Part shown: in pieces, positions 56,793 through 64,000 of the stretch
Layout of the letters: each line of letters starts with the position of its first letter
How positions within the stretch are numbered: position 1 is the stretch's first letter
Origin: Sanghuangporus weigelae
Taxonomy: Eukaryota > Basidiomycota > Agaricomycetes > Hymenochaetales > Hymenochaetaceae
Assembly (NCBI GenBank): GCA_033182465.1
Contig: CP137318.1
Span: 1,426,001-1,490,000 of the forward strand
DNA length: 64,000 bases
Reading direction: 5' to 3'
Program-made: the position numbers and the translations under genes
The notes under the pieces: model-generated
Seen by the model: only the letters and a program-made list of their open reading frames with translations
What the model was told of the DNA's origin: nothing
The model's database searches: none

Positions 56793-59700
56793 ATGGCGAC
56801 TCAGTCTCAGACGCACTCCGCGGCTAGCTCTTCACCTTTCTTTGTCCATCCTTTTGCTTCGCGGTCGAGTCCGATCGACCTTACGCTTGATGATGATGAC
56901 TCTGGGCAAGACCACTCAAGGCAGATAAAGAAAGCTCGAATTGACTTTGACGCGGAAAGCACACCATCGTCTGATGCATCGACACCATCCCGCCAATCTC
57001 CTTCTCCTTACCCGTCTCCTAGGATGTCTCTTTCCCACCGACCTCCCATGCAAAGTGGTCCGCGAGATTATCTTTCTCATGTCACACAATCCGAAGGCTC
57101 ATATAGGCCCTACTTTTCGGGCCCTTCAGAGTCATCAGCTTTCTTTCCGAACCGGAATGCTCAGAGTGATAGTATGCGATCCCCGTCTGCGACTGGCTCG
57201 TTTCTTAGTAATGGCTCTCAGCAGCTAGAGCGGAAACATACCCATCTTCAACATCAACACCAGAATCAGCGTCACAGCAATCAGATCATTGACCTTACAT
57301 CCTCGCCTTCACCACCTCCATCAAGTTCGCCGACACCGCAGACTGCCTTAGACCTACGCACAGTTGCACCGCCTCCTGGTGCGCTCAATGTACCTCCTAA
57401 AACTCCGGTCTGCATCGGGCAGCTGACTGTCACTGCTCTGGTCTTGTATCCAATATCTTATCTGCAACCCCAAGGGCCGTCTTCAGGGAGCAACAATGGC
57501 GCAGAGTGGGCGGGTGTCCGATTATTCCATGATGCTTCAATAAGAGAGCGCAATCCAAGCGCCGAAGAGACCATACATATCAGGGCTCCTCCATTTCACT
57601 CTGCTACTAGGGAGGTTCTGCCTGGTGAGAATTTTGGCGTAGTTGAGCAAAAGGTTGCTTCAGTATTAGGGCCTATGCTTGCGAAAGGGTTGATTAGAAT
57701 TGATGCGAAAGTCCGACGAGGAGTCCCAAACGTAGGTGATCAGGACTTGTGCATACACTAAATCCATGCTGATAAAATTGTAGCTTCCCATTCTACCACT
57801 CCAAATGCTTATACACACGCCAAATGGCAACATTCCTATTGTTTCTCGTTACTTGCAGCAATCTGGTTTACTTCTCGACCATCCGTCGAGCATCTGGGAT
57901 CCGGCCCGTCTCCAACAGTTATTATATCTAAACCCGCATAACCCTCCACCCGGAGGTCACGCGCGTAACTTCAATATCGGGCCATCAAGGTATGGACAGG
58001 TAGGGCCAAATAGATGGAACAGTCCGGCAGTTTCAGGCAAGAGCGTAGAAGTCCAAAGGAGTCAGGTGGACGAGGTGTTTAAAACCATGAGGAGTGGTGA
58101 TGACTTGGAAGAAACAGATCCTGGTGCGTCCACAATGATAAGAGTCGATACAAGTATAAGCTGAACTTTCTTTAAGGTCCGAATATTGCTACCACATTGT
58201 ATCCTCACCAGAAGAAAGCATTAACTTTTCTCCTTGAACGTGAAAGGGAAATCCAAGGGCCTGAAGGAAAATCATCTTCTTTATGGCAACTTCAGACGAG
58301 TCCACATTACTCATCGAAGTCTTGGGTTAACCTGGTCACACGTAAGGAGGTTTTTACGGAGCCTACTGAATGCAAGGGTGCACTGCTTGCTGATGATGTA
58401 GGCACGTCTTTCTTCTCAAAACCCGCCCAACTGATTTGTGCCATGTAGATGGGACTTGGAAAAACGATAACTTGTCTAGCTTTGATTTCGGTGACCTTGT
58501 CCACAGCTCGCGAATTCTCTCGGGTACCTTTGCCAGAGCTTCCTCCACTGGAACAACGAAATTCAGATTCCGATATCTCTGCTTCACACTTTGCAGGAAG
58601 CGTCTGGGGAATGCCCGATGTTTCGACCTCGGCAGGTCAGTCCGGTGCAAAGAAGAAAGCAGCTCAGAAAGAGCAAGACAAATACGAGGCGGAATATGTT
58701 AGAGCACGGAGAATAAAGGTCAGAAGTAGGGCAACTCTGATAGTCTGTCCTTTGTCCACCGTAGTCAACTGGGAAGAGCAGTTTAGGGAACATTGGGCAG
58801 GCGAAGTACGAGTCGTCGGTGGGGCAGGAACGAGCTGTAACGCATCAAGTTCCAATTCCCAGATCTCATCCGAATCGGCAACGCAAGAATTCCCGGACTT
58901 CCAGGGAGAAGAGGTATCTCAAAACTTGGACGTCAAGAAACTGGTGTCCTCTAATGGACTGTCGGTTGCGGGTAGACACAAGAAAGCGGATCCATTGAAG
59001 GTGTATGTTTACCATGGAAATATGCGGCGTCCCGACGCGAAATTCCTCGCTGACTTTGACGCCGTGATCACGACATACGCCACTCTTGCGTCGGAATTCT
59101 CGAAGCAGACAAGAAGCATATCCATTCTAGAAGACGATGACGAAGATACAGAAAGTGGAGATGCGAACGACAGTTCTGTGGCAGAATATGACGAAAGCGG
59201 GAACCAGATCGTACAAATTCCTCAAGCGATGCCAAAACGAAGCTTGAAGCGAAAGAAGCAAGCTGGATTGTTTTCTGGCGTTGTCGAAGCAACAAGCCCC
59301 TTGCAGAGTGTCTATTGGTTTAGAGTTGTTTTGGACGAAGCACAGTAAGTTTATGTCTCTTGCAATACTACTCGTCTAATTTTCATCTCCGACAACAGCT
59401 CGATAAAGGAGACCTCAACCGTTGCAAGTCGCGCTTCTTGCGATCTACAGGCAGACCGTAGACTTTGTCTCACAGGAACTCCTGTCCAAAACAAGCTTGA
59501 TGATGTCTACGCGCTGATCAAATTCCTTCGTCTTAATCCATTCGAGGACAAAAACGTCTGGCAGGAATTTATTGGTGTCCCCGTGAAGTTTGGCCAGCCG
59601 ATCGGTGTTGCTCGCCTGCAGACGGTAATGAAGTCCATTACACTTCGTCGAACCAAGGAGTCAAAGGCGGAGAACGGTCGAACTATCCTCAACCTTCCGC

Positions 59701-61223
59701 CACGCCGGGATGAGCTACGTCTGCTGAAGTTCGACGAAGAAGAGAAGCGAGTTTACGATGAATTTTATAAGGAGTCGAGGGATGAGTTCAAGCAACTGTC
59801 GCACAAGAATGAGGTTATGAAAAACTACGTCGGAATTCTTCAGAAAATTCTCCGTCTGCGCCAGATATGTGATCATTTCGAGCTAGTTGAAGGGAAGGAC
59901 TTATCGGATTCGGAGAAGAAACTCAAGGAGACAGTCGAAGCTATCTCAAGGGATGGAATCAACGTCGCTCGCGCAAACACTGTCTTCAGCATCATTCGTG
60001 ACTCCGGCACCGCTCAGTGTGTAGAGTGCGGGTGTGAGCTGGGCACCCCTGTGGATACAGGACAAGCCGGATTAGACGACGAGGCTCCTGCGGGTAAGCG
60101 GGGACGAAAGTCAAAGAATTCGTCTAGAGTGCCGACTCGTCAGAGTAGTCCTGTCGTTTACCGTCCAATCTTGACGCGTTGCCAGCACCTTTTCTGTCTC
60201 GGCTGTTTCCAGAGTAGTACTTTTCCTGATTGGCCAGAGGTGTCGAAGGGGGAGCCTCGTTCATGTCCGGTGTGCCAGTCTGTTTTGCGAACGTTGGACG
60301 CCGTAGAAGTCAATCCAGATTGCACCACTGCCGAAACTCTGCCGAAGAAAGTTGCGAAGAGGGAAAGACGATTGAAGGGTGTCAATCTCGAGAACTTCCG
60401 CCCTTCGACGAAAGTTAAAGCTCTACTCGGAGATCTGATTGTTTTTTCGCGCATGAATCCGTACTCCGCTAATTTCGATCCTAATTCGATAGAGGTCCAA
60501 ATGGTGGACGAGAAGGGCAACATTATTGGTGATAACATTGTGAAGACGGTAGTATTGTAAGCCCTCGAATTTGGGATACATTACCTTTACTCACCTCGCT
60601 AATCAATTGTTCCACCAGTTCTCAGTGGACAACGATGCTTGACAAGTGCGCTTAATGCCTCTTGCTTGATGCTGTCATTTTAACTTGGTTTTCAGAGTTG
60701 AAGATGCGCTCGAGGCTGCCGGAATCTGCTACGACCGTCTTGATGGCACAATGAAGCGGGATGAACGTACACGAGCAATGGCAGCTTTGAAGAATGACCC
60801 CGCCTGCGAGGTTCTATTAGTCAGCCTGAAGGCCGGAGGTGTTGGACTCAATCTTACCGCTGCTCAGCGTGTTTATCTCATGGACCCATACTGGTAAGCG
60901 CCAGACACATTCACAAGCGCGACTATCACTAATGACACTTCACCAGGAACCCGGCAGTTGAGAACCAGGCGGTCGATCGAATTGTAAGTCCATCAACAGT
61001 AGTCATTGTACGCAGGAGACTAACTCAGCTTCAGCACCGACTTGGGCAAAGGAAACCAGTAACGACAGTCAAGTTAATTATCGAGAATACGATCGAGGCC
61101 AGACTACTGGAAGTGCAGAAAAAGAAGACTGAGCTGGCGAAGATGACTCTTGGGGCACATCTTTCCAAGGCGGAAGTTCAGCAACGAAGGATGGAGGAAC
61201 TTAACCAACTTTTTCGTGGCTAG
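56793..61223 (+). CDS. Rad5/HLTF-like SNF2 helicase with RING finger
   Basis: The first about 250 residues are Ser/Pro/His-rich and disordered, with two SUMO-interacting-like IDLTL/IDLTS motifs. A beta-rich HIRAN-like region follows ([35 protein letters not shown]). The SNF2 motor begins with [16 protein letters not shown] and [16 protein letters not shown]; the MGLGKT motif is completed across the intron 58400-58448. Later come VVLDEAH (His supplied by splicing at 59346), [20 protein letters not shown], and then a C3HC4 RING inserted between the two RecA lobes ([24 protein letters not shown]; about 60018-60285). Lobe 2 has [20 protein letters not shown] and [23 protein letters not shown] insertion of this kind defines Rad5/Rad16/HLTF enzymes, which act in post-replication repair with ubiquitin ligase activity. 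About ten exons give near 1270 residues. The gene is intact. Confidence 0.93.
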
Positions 61224-61505
61224 ATGACGTTTTGATTTTATTTATTGTAGTAAGATTATTTTCTTGATCCTCTTCTGTATCGCTATCGTTAGTTATTCTA
61301 CTCGTGCTTTGTTATAGTAGTTAGATGATCGTACTGTTTCTCTTTTTTGTAGTCCTGTGTACTCCGCGCATCAACGGCATTAATAGACTATCCTGGTTTT
61401 CTCCTCTTCGCTGTTCATATTATCCATGCTCGTTACTACTACACTACGCAAGTTGCTACGCACGGCACTGTAATGTGCCTTACTAGACTTGGATCCCGTG
61501 AGGCT
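61224..61505. other. Convergent intergenic region, nothing recognised
   Basis: A T-rich 282-bp gap between the stop codons of the Rad5-like and hydrolase genes. No gene is seen. Confidence 0.5.
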
Positions 61506-62726
61506 TTATTTTATATGACTGACTTCTTTCCCAGCAGCGAGACTGAAAACATCATCTTGAAGCCACTTCAGTGTTTGTTCACCAAGCTCCTTCCCGTGGT
61601 CTAGAAGACATTGTTAATGACAACTCGAGAACAAGGTAATAGAGAAATCATACTAATGCAATAGGCATGGGGTATATCATGTTTGCCATGAATAATTCGG
61701 ACTGAATGTGGTTCGTCGCTCATCTCTCGTAGAACTGTGTCCTTATTGTCGCCTACCCAATCATCCTTCTCCGCGAAAAATAGATAGATTTTGTGCTTGA
61801 TGCTGCCGAAGAGTTCCTTGTCAAGATCCTTTATGGTCTCCATCTCCTGATGAGCCATCTTCAGGGCGGCAAGGATAGCCGGAGGACAACTGAGAAATGA
61901 CCATAAAACGTCGATTTGTTCTGGCGGCCAGTCCCTGAATAAGAGGCATAGAATGCTCTTAGGAACAACGCGGAAGACTTTCGACAGATGTGATAGTATG
62001 CTCGGCATGAAGCCATTGAATAGCCACTATAGTTGTCCATCATATACTTATCCTTTTACGAAGGTGTGTTGCGACTCACAGATAGGCGTGATCCGTTTGG
62101 AGTGTGGACAATATGCGTGATAGTTGGGAAGAGAAGGAACGCGGCCGTTACGCACTTCGGGCGTTCTCTGAGTGTCTAAAAGAGTAACAACATGTTAAGT
62201 CCGGGAAGCAAAGTTGTATTTGACGGACATACCTGTAGAACTATCCATGAACCGACACTGTGTCCTATAAGAACAAGTTTGGCAGCAGAATCGAATGCGC
62301 CAAGTATGACATCAATAGTTTCAATTATGGCTTCAATCTGCGATTCGAGGCGAGAAAAGTGTAGTGGGACTGGAGCCACAAGGGGAGAGTGTCCTATGAG
62401 GGAATGTGCAAGGATCGCAAGAGAATCGGGGGCTGCTTCGTAGATGTGCGAGAGATATGATCTGTAGAAGTCGGCTAAGCCGGGGTTACCTGAAGCAAGC
62501 ATCGTTTGATTTCTGCTATTGCATGCAGATGAGCATATTCACCAGGAACGAATAACAAGACTGTATTCGGTTTGGTGCTTTTGTCTTTGCATGGCCACCA
62601 TAAGCAGTGGGCCGCGCTTCGGCCAAGTCTCTCTGAATGCGTGTATTCTAGTGCGACTGGGCAAGCATCCGGTTCAACAGAGTCTATTGTGGGGGAGGAT
62701 ATAGGCTTGAGGAAAGGCGGGATCAT
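61506..62726 (-). CDS. Lipid-droplet-associated hydrolase family protein (LDAH/DUF2305)
   Basis: This is an alpha/beta hydrolase. The oxyanion region VLLFVPGNPGLADFYRSYL is formed across an intron (62479-62531). The nucleophile elbow is LIGHSVGSW (GxSxG, Ser in GHSVG). LLFPTITHILHTPNGSRLS, FFAEKDDWVGD and IIHGKHDIPHAYCI carry the candidate acid and His. Length near 320 residues is normal for the LDAH family, which associates with lipid droplets and acts on sterol or neutral lipid esters in other organisms. The start is ATG 62726; the in-frame reading further upstream lacks ATG. Five exons are present. The last exon encodes LKWLQDDVFSLAAGKEVSHI. Confidence 0.88.
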
Positions 62727-62813
62727 TGTTGATTGTAATGATCTGAGGCAACCGGCGCGTATGAACTTCGCGTCGATACGGCGTCGATCACACACGCTTG
62801 ACGAGTTGAAGCC

Positions 62814-64000
62814 ATGTCCAGGCAACAACCCTTTCCGTCGTCGAGTTCAAGACGGCAGAATAATAGTCACCCACCCGTCGCTTACGATGCTCGCTTCGAA
62901 GGAACTCCTCCTCTCTCTGTCAGCAGACCCCAGTCTCGACCCATGACTCCAAGTTCATCAGGCGGCTCCAGTACAATTCGGCCGTCTCCAGCTCGTCCTG
63001 CACGCTCTGAACGACGTCCTAGGCATGCTTCGCAGTATTCTATAACCTCCATTTCTTCCCGTGACATCCCCTACGATGGTGCAAGCTTTGTCTCACAAGA
63101 CAGGGCGCCTTCAAGGTCTCAGGACACTATTTCGGATGGCATGCAGGACGACCAGACACCGTCTCCGGTCGCGCTCAAGGCAGTTCTTAATGCATTCCAG
63201 CAGGCTGGTGCTCAGCGAAAACGTGCTATGACCAATGGCACCCTTGAACGAGAGAAAGAACGAGAGCGAGAACTTGAGGAGGAAGCTCAACGACAACGGC
63301 GGTTACGAGACAAAGTCACTTCTCGACGAGTCAATGGAAAGGCCAAGGCAGTTGGAAACATTGATTGTGAGTGGAAGATCTCACATGTTCTGTCTCGATC
63401 TTTATGCATTTCCCGCAGCTGTGTTGGATCGTATCGAGGATGATTGGGCATTTGTTGCGGATCCAGACGTATGTTTAAGTTTAGACTTTGAGATCTGTAT
63501 CTTATGGTTTTATAGTTCAATCCAGTCGATCTGGCATTGCAGCTTTTGGAAAGTTCAACGTCCGGGAAAGATATAAAATCTTTTCGACAGACTGAATATA
63601 TGTTATCCAGAGCACTGAAGGGATCAGTAGACAGTAAGTTGGTGACGCACAAGTATTATGTGTATCTGACTTTTTTACATCCTAGAATATTACCAGGCAT
63701 TCGCGGCAGCTCTTCCGCATCATGCATATGTTCTCAGTCACCTGGATGCTACACAAAAACAGATTGTCGATGCTCGTGTAGCCTTACAAGAGGCGAAGGA
63801 TGCTTTAGGAACGAAGCGGTCAGATCTGGTTCAGCTATCGGTCCGTGGCCAGACTATAGAAGAGATGCTCGGTCTGTTGGACGAGATGTACGTATTCTGT
63901 CCTCATATCAGATAATTTATGCTCACTTTATGGATAGTGAGCATTTGAAGACAGTTCCTGAGTCACTTGAATCACTCATGTCAGAGAAGCGCCTCTTGCA
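62814..64000 (+). CDS. SEC8: Exocyst subunit SEC8, 5' part (runs off the window)
   Basis: After a disordered N-terminus of about 185 residues (RPQSRPMTPSSSGGSSTIRP and a Glu/Arg/Gln-rich segment ending KAVGNID) comes the Sec8 domain. It shows VLDRIEDDWAFVADPDFNPV, YMLSRALKGSVDKYYQAFAA, ALPHHAYVLSHLDATQKQIV, ALQEAKDALGTKRSDLVQLS and RGQTIEEMLGLLDEIEHLKT. Sec8 helps tether secretory vesicles at the plasma membrane as part of the eight-subunit exocyst. Four short introns are visible (63368-63418, about 63468-63516, 63632-63686 and 63889-63938). The C-terminal two thirds lie outside the window. Its start codon is only 87 bp from that of the divergent hydrolase gene. Confidence 0.92.

Noticed and set aside
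1-64000. CRISPR arrays, operons and bacterial promoters
   Set aside because: The window is eukaryotic: dense spliceosomal introns, an intron-bearing tRNA and no spacer-repeat arrays.
1-64000. LTR elements, LINEs and virus-derived genes
   Set aside because: I saw no reverse transcriptase, integrase, capsid or polymerase motifs and no long direct terminal repeats. The only mobile element supported is the MITE.

Overview
The window reads as nuclear DNA of a basidiomycete fungus, probably an agaricomycete. Genes are dense on both strands. Almost every coding region is cut by many short introns (about 45-70 nt) with GT-AG ends, and a few apparent GC-AG ones. The content is fungal: a Zn2Cys6 regulator, a fused ADE5,7 purine enzyme, a YOR1-type ABC transporter, a DHA1-type MFS transporter and an SNF2 remodeller set. 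There is no operon structure. No bacterial, viral or organellar block was seen. Exon limits come from reading donor and acceptor sites by eye against conserved protein motifs, so gene spans are firmer than individual exon edges.

Layout, left half. 1-1.2 kb: 3' part of an unrecognised gene. 1.4-4.3 kb: bifunctional ADE5,7. 5.0-7.3 kb (minus): ankyrin plus two CCCH zinc fingers. 8.2-9.6 kb (minus): glycerol-3-phosphate dehydrogenase of the bacterial GpsA type. 11.0-12.5 kb: syntaxin Sed5. 12.9-14.3 kb (minus): Nop6-like RRM protein. 14.7-19.3 kb: very long disordered protein with a Glu/Arg repeat block. 20.2-21.4 kb (minus): conserved protein of unknown function. 22.0-23.8 kb (minus): membrane nitrilase resembling bacterial apolipoprotein N-acyltransferase (Lnt). 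24.3-30.0 kb: two tandem acyl-CoA-synthetase-like genes, both ending in the peroxisomal signal SKL. 30.3-32.8 kb: a decayed MFS transporter gene interrupted by a 629-bp hAT-like MITE with a perfect 8-bp target duplication.

Layout, right half. 33.0 kb (minus): intron-bearing tRNA-Arg(CCG). 33.2-34.0 kb: BCL7-like protein. 34.3-35.1 kb (minus): CCDC97-like protein. 35.3-36.2 kb (minus): REEP/Yop1-like ER shaping protein. 36.4-41.8 kb (minus): ABCC transporter, divergent from a Zn2Cys6 regulator at 42.4-46.0 kb. 46.3-52.8 kb: Mi-2/Mit1-like remodeller. 53.0-54.4 kb: mitochondrial ribosomal protein uL24m. 54.5-55.7 kb: RNase III-like plus dsRBD protein without the catalytic signature. 55.9-56.6 kb: possible gene remnant. 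56.8-61.2 kb: Rad5/HLTF-like helicase with RING. 61.5-62.7 kb (minus): lipid-droplet-type hydrolase. 62.8-64.0 kb: 5' part of exocyst SEC8.

Most of this is ordinary housekeeping content. The accessory part is about 24-33 kb, where two peroxisomal acyl-activating enzymes and a dead exporter lie in a row and look like the remains of a small catabolic or detoxification cluster. The Lnt-like protein, the GpsA-type dehydrogenase, the MITE-broken transporter and the GC-AG introns most deserve a second look. I did not see a clearly new multi-gene system.
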